The notes below the pieces were generated by a model, which was given only the letters and a program-made list of their open reading frames with translations, was not told the origin of the DNA and did no database searches. Positions 55,767 through 64,000 of a stretch of 64,000 nucleotides of DNA are shown piece by piece. Each line of letters starts with the position of its first letter. The stretch's first letter is position 1. The position numbers and the translations under genes were made by a program. Source of the stretch: Clostridium oryzae (GTDB lineage: Bacteria > Bacillota > Clostridia > Clostridiales > Clostridiaceae); assembly GCF_002029235.1 (NCBI RefSeq), contig NZ_MZGV01000012.1, forward strand, positions 42,978 through 106,977, given 5' to 3'.

Positions 55767-57518
55767 CTATAAAATCAACTCAAATAATTTTTTGTCTTTT
55801 ATCTCATCTGCTTTCCACTCTACAACTGCAAAATTACCATCAGAAATATCATTAACTTTGTTTATCCATCGTATTTCATCATTGGCCTTAGCCTTAATAG
55901 TATCATTTGTAGTTTCCAGCGCAAGAAAGCTTGAATTTATAACCCACCATTTACTGTTTATTCCTGCCCTGACTAAATCCTCTTTCAGTCTTGCAGCCTC
56001 ATAGACAGGAGTAGCTTCAGCCAGTGTTACTATAATAGCGTCAGTTTCAGCGCCATTTTTTAACCTTGGTAAAAGATTTTTTACCGATTCAGGTATATCT
56101 CCTTTTGAACGCTGTATCTCTTTATTATAGCTTTCAGTTGACTCTAATAATAGCAAGGTATGACCCGTTGGTGCAGTGTCAATAACTACCACTTCATTTT
56201 GTGATTTCTGCACAATATCAGCGAAGGCCCTAAATACGGCTATCTCCTGAGTACAAGGTGATCTTAAGTCCTCTTCAACATAAGCAATATCTTTTTCGTC
56301 CATAGTTTCTCTAGCTTCACTTAGCACTTCTTCCTGATACTTTTTTAGCTCTTTCTTTTCATCAATACGGCTTACAGTTATTCCATAATCCTGGTCTAAA
56401 ACAAAATTTATATGTGCTGCAGGATCTGTAGTAGTTAAATGCACCTTTTTTCCCTTTTTAGTAAGTCCTAAAGCAATGGCCGCAGCTATTGTGGTTTTCC
56501 CTACTCCGCCTTTTCCCATTGTAAAAATAACCTTTTTATCTGAAGCATACAAATCATCAACAACCACTTTCAAATTAGATATTCTTCTGTTAATTAACTT
56601 TTCATTACTGTATTCTATTTTATCTTCCTTTAGAAATGCTCTAACACTGCTAATACCTGTTACATTATAAGGTCTTAATGGAATTTGATAGATTTCTAAA
56701 TTTCTCAAGCTCTTTGGAATATCTTTTAAAGCTTTCTGCTGCTTAACATAAATTGCTTTAGATACGGTATCATTACTACATTTAAGAACTCCATTGATAA
56801 TTAGCATCTGGTTTTCTATTCCTATATCCCGAAGTTCATTTGATGCTCTTTCTGCCTCTTTTAGCGTCAACGATTCAGGTCTTGCTACGAGTATTAATGT
56901 CGTTTTCTTATTATTAGATAGATTATTTACAGCTTTTCGATAGATCTCTTTTTTGCTTTCAAGTCCTGAAAGCTGGCCAAGACAGGAAGCCCCATGTGTA
57001 CTTTCATCGATAAAATTGCTCCAAGCAGAAGGCAGCTGCAGCATTCGAAGAGTATGTCCGGTAGGTGCTGTATCAAATATAATATGGTCATACTTGTCTG
57101 CTGCTTTTTCATCGGTTATAAAGCCTGCAAATTCATTAAATGCAGCTATTTCAACCGTACAGGAGCCAGAAAGCTGTTCCTCCATATTTTTCAAGACTAC
57201 CTCTGGCAGCTTTCCGCGATAGAGCTTTATTACACTTTCTCTATATTCTGCAGCAGCTTTTTCAGGTTCGAAATTAGCAATAGTTAAATTAGGAACTTCT
57301 TTTATGATTACTCCTTTATTATCTAATTCTGTTTCAAAAACATCCTGTAGATTAGATGCTGGATCTGTGCTAATAAGCATGATTTTCTTACCCTTATCTG
57401 CTAGCGCAACAGCAACAGCACAGGCTGTTGAAGTCTTTCCTACCCCACCTTTACCTGTAAAGAACAGATATTTTGTTAAAGCTATCTTGGTTATTTCAAA
57501 ATCATTAAACACTGTCAT
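55767..57518 (-). CDS. arsA: Arsenical pump-driving ATPase ArsA
   Basis: Two-domain ATPase of 583 aa energising arsenite efflux. Each half has a deviant P-loop (GKGGVGKTS, residues 22-30, and GKGGVGKTT near 335) and a DTAPTGHT signal-transduction motif. The three metalloid-binding cysteines are in place: [18 protein letters not shown] and SPCTQEIA. Full length with both halves intact. AAGGAG precedes the ATG. It receives As(III) from ArsD, the next gene upstream. Confidence 0.96.
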   Translation of the reverse strand: MTVFNDFEITKIALTKYLFFTGKGGVGKTSTACAVAVALADKGKKIMLISTDPASNLQDVFETELDNKGVIIKEVPNLTIANFEPEKAAAEYRESVIKLYRGKLPEVVLKNMEEQLSGSCTVEIAAFNEFAGFITDEKAADKYDHIIFDTAPTGHTLRMLQLPSAWSNFIDESTHGASCLGQLSGLESKKEIYRKAVNNLSNNKKTTLILVARPESLTLKEAERASNELRDIGIENQMLIINGVLKCSNDTVSKAIYVKQQKALKDIPKSLRNLEIYQIPLRPYNVTGISSVRAFLKEDKIEYSNEKLINRRISNLKVVVDDLYASDKKVIFTMGKGGVGKTTIAAAIALGLTKKGKKVHLTTTDPAAHINFVLDQDYGITVSRIDEKKELKKYQEEVLSEARETMDEKDIAYVEEDLRSPCTQEIAVFRAFADIVQKSQNEVVVIDTAPTGHTLLLLESTESYNKEIQRSKGDIPESVKNLLPRLKNGAETDAIIVTLAEATPVYEAARLKEDLVRAGINSKWWVINSSFLALETTNDTIKAKANDEIRWINKVNDISDGNFAVVEWKADEIKDKKLFELIL

Positions 57519-57528
57519 TTCTCACTCC

Positions 57529-57906
57529 TTAACAACATCCACCTTTGCAGCCGCAGTCTTTAACTTTAGATGGTTTTTTTATTGTGAGTTTTAAATAAGC
57601 TTCTGGAAGTCCAAAAAAACTGCAAAATTCTCTATTAGTGGGATAAGCTCCAGTTTTAACAACTTCGCCATCTACCATAGTTATTGGTAAAACATCGATG
57701 CCTGACTTATTTAGTAATTCATTTATAATCTTATTATCAATAAATATCTGAGGATTATTCGCAAGATTATGTCTCTCTACAATAATTCCTTTATCCTTTA
57801 ATTTATTGATAGCTGTAGCCACTCTAAGCAGCTCCTTATCGATGGATGACCCGCATACACCTGTTGTGCAGCACATTGCCGGATCAAAAATAATCATTTT
57901 TTTCAT
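57529..57906 (-). CDS. arsD: Arsenic metallochaperone ArsD
   Basis: 125 aa. Delivers As(III) to ArsA and acts as a weak repressor. Cys12, Cys13 and Cys18 (MCCTTGVCG) are the three residues needed for chaperone activity. The C-terminus CGCKGGCC carries two further vicinal pairs, as in many ArsD. AAGGAG is upstream; 10 bp separate it from arsA. Confidence 0.94.
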   Translation of the reverse strand: MKKMIIFDPAMCCTTGVCGSSIDKELLRVATAINKLKDKGIIVERHNLANNPQIFIDNKIINELLNKSGIDVLPITMVDGEVVKTGAYPTNREFCSFFGLPEAYLKLTIKKPSKVKDCGCKGGCC

Positions 57907-57920
57907 TATACTTCACTCCT

Positions 57921-58244
57921 TCATTTACAATTACATTTCGTATTATCTTTGCATATACAATCCTCAGTATCAGTCATAAGGTTCATAAGAAACAACATTA
58001 ATTTATTACAATTGGTACTATTCAATGAATAATAGCTCCACAACCCTTCTTTTCTGCAATTAATAAGCTCGCAATCCATCAGAACCTTCATATGGTGCGA
58101 AAGAGTTGGCTGAGTAAAATCAAAATGTTCTAATATATCACAGGCGCACTTTTCGCCGCAGGACAACATATCAATTATTTTCAATCGATTTGCATCTGCT
58201 AATGCTTTTATTATCTTAGCGTTTTCATCGTAGTTCATTTTCAT
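57921..58244 (-). CDS. arsR: Arsenic-responsive repressor ArsR
   Basis: 107 aa from the ATG at 58244 (AAGGAG 7 nt upstream; the frame starts 9 codons earlier but runs into the operator). Winged helix with QPTLSHHMKVLMDCELI recognition helix. The metal site is CGEKCAC (Cys29, Cys33, Cys35), close to the ELCVC(D) motif of E. coli ArsR. A further Cys-rich tail (CICKDNTKCNCK) is uncommon and may add a second site. It represses its own operon by the dyad just before the gene. Confidence 0.93.
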   Translation of the reverse strand: MKMNYDENAKIIKALADANRLKIIDMLSCGEKCACDILEHFDFTQPTLSHHMKVLMDCELINCRKEGLWSYYSLNSTNCNKLMLFLMNLMTDTEDCICKDNTKCNCK

Positions 58245-58259
58245 ATGTTCGCTCCTTAT

Positions 58260-58308
58260 ATAGATATTCATCTATGTAAAATATAATTAATCTTTTCTAA
58301 CTTGTCAA
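58260..58308 (-). promoter_or_regulatory. Promoter and operator of the ars operon
   Basis: On the minus strand TTGACA (58308-58303), 17-bp spacer, TATATT (58285-58280). Then the dyad ATAGATGAATATCTAT (58275-58260), an ArsR/SmtB-type operator over the transcription start, and the ribosome site directly after. Confidence 0.85.
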
Positions 58309-58434
58309 TATTGCATATGTTAATTTATAAATTTTTTGTATATATAAATTGTTTTCTATATGCAAATTAAGTTTTACAGTTCTAAATACAAGGAATAGAA
58401 AAATTTTTCTATATAATCAAATACTAATAAATCA

Positions 58435-58560
58435 TCAAAAAATAACGAATCCAGCAATACCTGATAGTATAGCCAGAATAATTGGATCCATTTTGAATTT
58501 ATAGTTTAGTACAAACGCTGCAGCAAATATAAACATGCTTTGTACATTCACAAATACATC
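58435..58560 (-). pseudogene. Remnant of a chromate-transporter-like C-terminus
   Basis: About 41 codons on the minus strand, beginning directly after the stop of the ROK gene, without a start. It reads FIFAAAFVLNYKFKMDPIIL then AILSGIAGFVIF and stop. Two hydrophobic helices with NxKMDP between them look like the end of a ChrA-type chromate transporter (…NPIWLILLSGILG), recalled from the family. The rest of the gene is gone. Confidence 0.5.
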
Positions 58561-58561
58561 T

Positions 58562-59698
58562 CTATTTTTTCAATTCCTGCAATACCAGAACTGCTGCCCC
58601 AACAGCTATAGATTTATTTTCATAATAACCTTCTCTACTAAAGATAATATCACTATTTAACATACCAATCTTTTTTAATGCAATCTCCCTAGAGATATCA
58701 TAAAACAATTTAGAATTATAAATAAGAGGACCGCTTAATATAACTAACTGAGGGTTCAAAAGTCTTATAAAATTAGCTAAACCTATGCCAAAATGTATTG
58801 CGGCATCCTTTATAATATTAGCAGCTATTTCATCATTCTTATCCGCCATCTCACATATATCCCTATAATTCACTTGTTCTAACTCTTTATAAAGTGTTAG
58901 CTTTTTATCCTTTTTTACCTCAGAAATGAATTTTGCTGTTATATTTAGTATAGAAACATAAGCCTCTATGCAGCCATAGTTTCCACAGGTGCAAAGCTCA
59001 CCATCGAGATCTACAATCATATGACCAAATGCATCTTCAGCATTATTAATTGTTCTAATTAATGTACCTGATGATATAATACCTGTTCTAACTCCCACTC
59101 CACAGTTTATATAGCAGATATTGTTCATATCCTTACCTTTACCAAAGTAATATTCACCTATAACTGCGGCATTGGCTCCATTATCAACAAATACAGGAAC
59201 ATCAAGCTTTCCAGCTAAGTTACTAAGCAATGGGTCAATATCAAAATTTTTTACTATTCCTATACCTATTCCAATAATCTGTGATTTATCTATTTCTAAT
59301 TCCCGCATCATATCTTCTAAACTATCTGTTATGAATTCAATAACTTTGCTTGTATTTTTAAAATCATACATTGTCTTTTCAGAAATAATTTGAATTTTTA
59401 AATTTGTTATTACCACTTTTACATATGTTCTTGAAATATCTATTCCTACTGCATAAAAGCTCCTGTGATTTATATCATATAATACAGGTTTTCGTCCACC
59501 GGTAGATTCTCCAATATCAGTTTCGGTAATCAGCTTATTATTTATTAGTATTTCAACCTCTCTATTTAGTGTACTTAATTTCATTTTGGTTAAATCAATA
59601 AGTGTTTTTTTGGTAACAGGGCCTTTTCTCTGTATAATATCAAGTACACTTTTGCATCTATAATTTAACTTTTTTATGTTATTGTAAGCATTAACCAT
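58562..59698 (-). CDS. ROK-family regulator (XylR/NagC type)
   Basis: 378 aa from the ATG at 59698 with GGGAGG 5 nt upstream; the frame is open 19 codons further. An N-terminal winged helix (1-75; RKGPVTKKTLIDLTKMKLSTL) and ROK core (80-378) with VGIDISRTYVKVVI and a zinc site CTCGNYGCIEAY. The catalytic positions of ROK kinases are changed: VDNGANAAV has Gly where the Asp base sits, and AFGH replaces ExGH. That makes it a sugar-sensing repressor, not a kinase. The target genes are not apparent next to it. Its stop touches the chromate-transporter remnant. Confidence 0.88.
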   Translation of the reverse strand: MVNAYNNIKKLNYRCKSVLDIIQRKGPVTKKTLIDLTKMKLSTLNREVEILINNKLITETDIGESTGGRKPVLYDINHRSFYAVGIDISRTYVKVVITNLKIQIISEKTMYDFKNTSKVIEFITDSLEDMMRELEIDKSQIIGIGIGIVKNFDIDPLLSNLAGKLDVPVFVDNGANAAVIGEYYFGKGKDMNNICYINCGVGVRTGIISSGTLIRTINNAEDAFGHMIVDLDGELCTCGNYGCIEAYVSILNITAKFISEVKKDKKLTLYKELEQVNYRDICEMADKNDEIAANIIKDAAIHFGIGLANFIRLLNPQLVILSGPLIYNSKLFYDISREIALKKIGMLNSDIIFSREGYYENKSIAVGAAVLVLQELKK

Positions 59699-60039
59699 TT
59701 TATCCTCCCTTTCATACATCATTAACACAATAGCACCTTTCGTCCATTTGAGCAATTATAATGACTATAAATAAATTTTCAAATTAGTGATATAATTTAT
59801 ATATTAACTAATCACTCTTTAGACTATAAATTATACATAATACAAGCTAAAAATATACTTTAATGAAGTAAATAGTAAAACTAGCTTTATTGTTATAAGG
59901 ATAATTTTAAAGCTTTATTTAAATAAGACAAAGCTTGTGTTCCTTGCAAGCCATGCCGCAATTAATAGGTTTTCGGCAATCAGTTCATTAAAATACTTTT
60001 GTTGGTTCTCATTATATTTATTTAGGAGGTAACTATATT

Positions 60040-60519
60040 ATGAATTTAAGAATAAGAGAAGCAAATTTAAATGATTATGATAACGTATGTGCTTTAACCT
60101 TGGAAGTACATAAGCTTCATCTAAAAAATAGACCTGATGTATATAGAGATGTTGATACCCCTTTTAAAAAAGATTATTATTGTGAGCTTCTAACTGATAA
60201 AGACGCTAAGATATTTGTCGTTGAAAATTCTGAAAGTAACGAACTTGTTGCTTATAGTATAATTAAAATTTTGCCCACAGCAAACGTACCTGTAATTCTG
60301 CCTCAAAAGTTTGCCTATATAGACGATTTTTGCGTCAAATCAGACCATAATAAAAAAGGAATTGGAAGAATGCTTTTCGATTACTTAGTAAGCTACGCAA
60401 AGGATAAAAAAGTATCCTCACTGCAATTAAATGTATGGGAGTTTAATGATAATGCGATTAAGTTTTATGAGGCTATGGGAATGAATACAAGAAACAGGAG
60501 AATGGAACTAAATATATAA
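60040..60519 (+). CDS. GNAT-family N-acetyltransferase
   Basis: 159 aa. Begins MNLRIREANLNDYDNVCALT, with a typical acetyl-CoA loop VKSDHNKKGIGRMLFDYLV (residues 112-130) and a final FYEAMGMNTRNRRMEL. AGGAGG lies 9 nt before the ATG. A clear GNAT; the substrate cannot be told. It is divergent from the ROK gene, across a 340-bp spacer in which I see nothing else certain. Confidence 0.9.
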   Translation: MNLRIREANLNDYDNVCALTLEVHKLHLKNRPDVYRDVDTPFKKDYYCELLTDKDAKIFVVENSESNELVAYSIIKILPTANVPVILPQKFAYIDDFCVKSDHNKKGIGRMLFDYLVSYAKDKKVSSLQLNVWEFNDNAIKFYEAMGMNTRNRRMELNI

Positions 60520-60523
60520 AAAA

Positions 60524-60693
60524 TGGTTACACCCTATGTCGGCCGGTTACGTTCATTAAGCAATTACACCACATCTTTTAGACAAATTTCCTAATGGCTC
60601 ATAACCCGGCTGCGCCTCAAACAATTCGCCATCTTAACGGAAATTTGCCTAAAAGACATGGATAATTGCTAAATTCACTCCAAATGCCGACGT
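60524..60693. repeat. Intergenic palindromic repeat family, copy C (longest)
   Basis: 170-bp imperfect palindrome. Left arm: TATGTCGGCCGG, GTTCATTAAGCAATTA, CATCTTTTAGACAAATTTCC. Right arm is its complement: GGAAATTTGCCTAAAAGACATG, ATAATTGCTAAATTCACTCC, ATGCCGACG. The centre is AACCCGGCTGCGCCTCAAAC. It lies between the stops of the acetyltransferase and uppS, so it can also act as a transcription barrier. Confidence 0.75.
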
Positions 60694-60698
60694 TTGCT

Positions 60699-61415
60699 CT
60701 ATTTTTTATTATAAAACCTAATAGCCTCTTCCAAATGTTTAAATTTAAAATCCGGCCAATAATCATCAGTGATCCAAATTTTAGTGTTTGCTGCCTGCCA
60801 CAATGTAAAATTGCTTATCCGATTTTCACCACTGGTTCTGATTATCAAGTCTACATCTGGTTGCCCAACTTTAAACATATAACTGCTAATTAACTTCTCA
60901 TCAATTTCATCCTCGTTAATTTTTCCACTACTTACATCTTTAACAATTCTCTTTACTGCATTGATAATCTCAGATCTCCCACCATAATTTAGTGCTATGT
61001 TCAGTACCATCTTCTTGTTATTTTGAGTTAAATTCTCTGTATTTACAATTTCTTTAATCAAGTCATGAGGAATGTTTTCTTTAAGCCCAATATGCTTAAC
61101 TCGTATCTTATCCTCTGCCGCCTTACGCAATTTTATAAAAAACTCTATAAAAAGCTGAATGAGAAAGTTCACCTCCTGAACAGAACGGTTCCAGTTTTCA
61201 GTTGAAAAAACATATAGCGTCAGTGTTCCAACACCTAAATTTGCACAATTCGTTATTACGTCCTCAACAGATTCAGCTCCAGCCTTATGCCCTGCAGATC
61301 TTGGCAAACCCTTGCTCTTTCCCCATCTTCCACTTCCATCGCAAACTACAGCAATATGCTTTGGAATTATGATATTTTTATCATTAATCATCACTTCGAT
61401 ATTTTCTTGTGTCAT
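60699..61415 (-). CDS. Isoprenyl transferase (UppS-like), variant active site
   Basis: cis-Prenyltransferase making long isoprenyl diphosphates such as undecaprenyl-PP; 238 aa from the ATG at 61415 with AAGGAGA 8 nt upstream. Conserved blocks: HIAVVCDGSGRWGKSKGLPR (Asp26), LYVFSTENWNR, LNYGGRSEI and RTSGENRISNFTLWQ...WPDF. The normal DGNGRW reads DGSGRW, so the usually invariant Asn28 is Ser. Other core residues (Asp26, Arg30, Trp31, Glu in RTSGE) remain. Not next to cdsA/dxr as the main uppS usually is, so it is probably a second prenyltransferase with a changed chain length or rate. The 400-bp spacer upstream shows nothing clear. Confidence 0.87.
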   Translation of the reverse strand: MTQENIEVMINDKNIIIPKHIAVVCDGSGRWGKSKGLPRSAGHKAGAESVEDVITNCANLGVGTLTLYVFSTENWNRSVQEVNFLIQLFIEFFIKLRKAAEDKIRVKHIGLKENIPHDLIKEIVNTENLTQNNKKMVLNIALNYGGRSEIINAVKRIVKDVSSGKINEDEIDEKLISSYMFKVGQPDVDLIIRTSGENRISNFTLWQAANTKIWITDDYWPDFKFKHLEEAIRFYNKK

Positions 61416-61817
61416 AATTTCATCTCCTTCACCAGCTCTATAAAGGCTTCTAATTGTATGAACATCCATTTATTTGTATTATAAATCACCTGAGTAAATA
61501 GCTCAAATTTAGAATTCCTCCATGCCAGCAGTGCTAATAGGTTTTCTAGTGATGCAAGTAGCACCTTAGATTCTGTGATTTTTATTAGAGTATACTTATA
61601 AATCTTGGTGCTTCTGTATGTAGTATTACTAATATACGATAGCTTCACTTCTTTAGTATATAGCTATATCAAAAAAAGAAATCACTAAAGGAATAAATCC
61701 CCATAGTAATTTCCATTAATTAAAAATACTTTCCTAAATTATTTCCACCCTATGCCAACTCTATAATCTGCAAATTTTATTTATTACTTCCTACAAAATA
61801 TTTTTCTTGTTTATTTA

Positions 61818-62525
61818 TTAAATAGCATTTTCGTCAAAGTCACCTTTGTTATCCTGCTTTTCTTTTGTAGTACCTTTCGGCTTATCTTGCGCATCATCAT
61901 TTTGTATATTTATCTTAACATCACTATCAATGTCTGCTCCATTTTCTTTATTGCCATCTTCACTAGTTCCTTTAGCCCTATCATCTTTATTACTGTTTTC
62001 CAATTGTTTTCGATATTCTTTTATTCCCTTATCAATAAGCTTTCTGCTTTTAGCCGTTTCTTCAAGTTCAGATGATGCATATGATAGAGCTTTCTCAGCT
62101 GCTACTTCATCCCCATGATCTTTTTTATCTACATATACAGAATAACAGGTTTTTGCTGTCTTCTGATGCGTAGACGCAGAAACCATGCCTCTCATCACAT
62201 CTTTACTTATAGCTTGAGTATTCTCTTCCTCATTTTCCTGTTCATTATTATTACTATTACTATTTTCATCAACCTTTTTAGAATCCGTTGTCTTTTCCTG
62301 AAGTATCTGTTTATCTATTTCCTCTAACTTAGTTTTAAGCTTATTGATAGCATCATTTTTTTCCTTATCGGATAGTTTACTTTGCTCAATCTTTGATATT
62401 TGATCTTGTATTTGTTGTTTCTGTTTTTCTAGTGGGCTAGTTGAATCACCTGAATTATTCTTTAATATATCATTATTATATTTTAATGAATTATTAATTG
62501 TACTTGAAATTCCACCTATCTGCAT
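61818..62525 (-). CDS. FlxA-like coiled-coil protein
   Basis: 235 aa from the ATG at 62525 (AAAGGAG 7 nt upstream). After MQIGGISSTINNSL there is a coiled coil (about 38-75, QKQQIQDQISKIEQSKLSDK) matching FlxA-like proteins, whose genes are often SigD-controlled in clostridia. A low-complexity Asn/Glu region, a second helical part (about 105-165, VYVDKKDHGDEVAAEKALSY) and an acidic-basic disordered tail follow. No signal peptide. Function not known; the motility link is inference from the family name. Confidence 0.75.
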   Translation of the reverse strand: MQIGGISSTINNSLKYNNDILKNNSGDSTSPLEKQKQQIQDQISKIEQSKLSDKEKNDAINKLKTKLEEIDKQILQEKTTDSKKVDENSNSNNNEQENEEENTQAISKDVMRGMVSASTHQKTAKTCYSVYVDKKDHGDEVAAEKALSYASSELEETAKSRKLIDKGIKEYRKQLENSNKDDRAKGTSEDGNKENGADIDSDVKINIQNDDAQDKPKGTTKEKQDNKGDFDENAI

Positions 62526-62749
62526 ATATTTGTCTCCTTTACATAAAAATATAATTAAATAAAGAGATAATATAATTTTATTCTGACTTTTAAACGATCT
62601 AAAAATCGGATAAAATCCTGAAAACCTTCTAAAAGTCATGTAATATAAATTCATTGCTCCTTATTTACTTAGTTTTTCGATAAATATACGTATTAGCTGA
62701 TACTGATGTTGTGAATATAATTTTTTTTGTAGTAAACAAAGATATAAAC

Positions 62750-63994
62750 TTATGTCGTCTGAAGCATTATGTTTAGACTGAATTTATTTACACTGTTTTT
62801 TGTGTATACCCCACCTGAATACTTTTCTGCTACACCTTTAATGTTTAGCAGTCCAAATCCATGGCTTGAACTGTCCTTTTTATCTGTATGGATACTTCTA
62901 TTTTTTATATAACCCTGCATGCTATTTTCTGCCTCAAAGACTATAAATGACTTACTCATAGTGCTCTTTAAATATATGTATTTTTTTATTTTATCATCAG
63001 TTATTTTACTACAGGCTTCAATAGCATTATCTAAAGCATTCCCCAGTATTACACATAAGTCTAATGGGTCTATATTGATGCTCTCAGAAAGATTTAAATT
63101 GCAACTAAACTCTATGTTTTTTTCAAGCATATTATTACATTTTTCACTTATCACTGCATCCGCAAATGGATTTCCCGTATTTACTTTTACATTTAGCTTA
63201 TCCAAAGCGTGAGTCATTTTCTCTAAATATTTTTTTGCATCATTCATATCTCCTTCAGCCATTAGATTCTTTATACAGATTAGATGATTGTTTATATCAT
63301 GTTTAAATGCTCTAGTCTTTTCATACTGAAGTTGCAAATATCTATAATGATCAGACTGCATATTAAAATGTTGAGCTAATAAAGCCTGTCTATTCTTTAG
63401 TTCACCTTCCTCTGCTAATTTGTTTAAAATTATTACAGTGAAAACCAAGCATATTAGCGATAGAAGTGCTATCCCAAGCATCTTAATATTTCCCAGTAAT
63501 GCAGTATGAAATCTACTGTCGTTATAGTAAATTTTAAAATATTCACACATTAAATATACTATGAACAAATTAGGTACTGCAAATGACACCATGTATCCTT
63601 TATTCTTAAACCCGTTATTTACTGTATATTTTTTCAATATAAAAATCAGAATGAAAATATATACTAATCTATAACCGATCATCATTAATTCGTTTAGAAT
63701 TTTCTGAGAAGCAAAATCAGGTATCATCACAAGTAAAGGCACTGTTATATATTGCGTCAATTCATCTAAACATATATAAAATATAGTTATAATGAGTTTT
63801 TTTGCATGCGTACCTGTACAAAAAATAACTGCGAAAAGAAAAAAATATATAATTTCAGGAATCCATTGATAGATACTTTCTATATTTAATCTATTAATAA
63901 TATAATACGGGATATTAACAGTAATCAGCATAACTGCTATTACATATTGCCATTTCAGCTTTAAACCTAAAAAGTTTTCTAAAACTATGTACAT
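62750..63994 (-). CDS. AgrC-like sensor histidine kinase, probably 5'-truncated by the window edge
   Basis: 414 aa from an ATG 6 nt inside the window; the true start may lie outside. Six hydrophobic helices (1-200), a dimerisation helix with phospho-His in FKHDINNHLICIK (near 238), and a GHKL ATPase domain (VILGNALDNAIEAC; HGFGLLNIKGVAEKYSGGV). This is the HPK10 class, whose members sense autoinducing peptides. No AgrB, AgrD or response regulator is in the window; they may lie beyond it. Confidence 0.88.
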   Translation of the reverse strand: MYIVLENFLGLKLKWQYVIAVMLITVNIPYYIINRLNIESIYQWIPEIIYFFLFAVIFCTGTHAKKLIITIFYICLDELTQYITVPLLVMIPDFASQKILNELMMIGYRLVYIFILIFILKKYTVNNGFKNKGYMVSFAVPNLFIVYLMCEYFKIYYNDSRFHTALLGNIKMLGIALLSLICLVFTVIILNKLAEEGELKNRQALLAQHFNMQSDHYRYLQLQYEKTRAFKHDINNHLICIKNLMAEGDMNDAKKYLEKMTHALDKLNVKVNTGNPFADAVISEKCNNMLEKNIEFSCNLNLSESINIDPLDLCVILGNALDNAIEACSKITDDKIKKYIYLKSTMSKSFIVFEAENSMQGYIKNRSIHTDKKDSSSHGFGLLNIKGVAEKYSGGVYTKNSVNKFSLNIMLQTT

Positions 63995-64000
63995 TATAGA

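Noticed and set aside
59756..60039. Possible fifth copy of the palindromic repeat (TTGCAAGCC...TCAGTTCATTAAAA)
   Set aside because: Only short blocks are shared; not distinguishable from chance in AT-rich sequence.
61412..61648. 78-codon minus-strand frame ending ATGA into uppS
   Set aside because: Begins with GTG without a ribosome site, has no recognisable domain and its overlap with uppS is of a kind expected by chance; kept out as a gene although coupling cannot be ruled out.

Overview
The window is very AT-rich, with AGGAGG-type ribosome binding sites, T-box leaders and TTGACA/TATAAT promoters. Its gene families (ACR3 arsenic operon, BspA-type leucine-rich repeat proteins, PTS permease, FlxA-like protein, AgrC-like kinase) fit a motile Clostridium sensu stricto or a close relative. 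This is chromosomal accessory and housekeeping sequence. I see no rRNA, tRNA, CRISPR array, prophage or intact transposase.

Layout. 1-3025: pheST with a Phe T-box. 3090-5780: a redox/metal patch (membrane ferredoxin, HELLH protein, His-rich membrane peptide, iron-sulfur flavoprotein) bracketed by two copies of an intergenic repeat. 5784-13580: valS with a Val T-box, a divergent alanine racemase, a YyaL-type thioredoxin-fold protein and a GltS symporter. 13813-16899: a soluble and a membrane chemoreceptor. 17133-24994: three tandem secreted leucine-rich repeat proteins. 25229-29652: an aminotransferase remnant, an unknown membrane protein and a fructose-type PTS operon with its DeoR regulator. 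30079-33907: homocysteine methyltransferase, a repeat-rich spacer, a nuclease-family remnant, an SGNH hydrolase and a DUF441 protein. 33931-38971: a giant flagellin carrying a metalloprotease, with motAB. 39216-44446: an autoregulated padR, a NagZ-like lipoprotein, a CAAX protease and a YhgE/Pip protein. 44516-46730: metG with a Met T-box. 46809-52147: histidine kinase, response regulator and ABC exporter. 52332-54683: a small alarmone synthetase, a broken zinc-finger gene, two tiny proteins and an acetyltransferase. 54688-58308: arsR-arsD-arsA-acr3. 58435-63994: a chromate transporter remnant, a ROK regulator, an acetyltransferase, a variant UppS, a FlxA-like protein and a partial AgrC-like kinase.

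Two things stand out. First, the 1101-residue flagellin at 33931-37236 is two complete flagellin frameworks fused head to tail. The first carries an HEFTH zinc-protease domain (flagellinolysin type) and the second a different beta-rich insert, so the protein is a covalent flagellin dimer with two surface domains. A good SigD-type promoter precedes it and motAB lies just upstream on the same strand. Second, the three aminoacyl-tRNA synthetases (Phe, Val, Met) each have their own T-box with the matching specifier codon, and each lacks the accessory tRNA-binding appendage of its common bacterial form. They may be second-copy enzymes; this window cannot show whether standard copies exist elsewhere.

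The spacers hold two repeat families: a near-identical 54-bp hairpin element in inverted orientation at 31017 and 40981, and a degenerate palindromic repeat with four copies. They also hold several gene remnants, so the spacing between operons has been shaped by repeat insertion and deletion. Start codons were moved from the longest open frame wherever a ribosome binding site clearly favoured an internal start; each case is noted.
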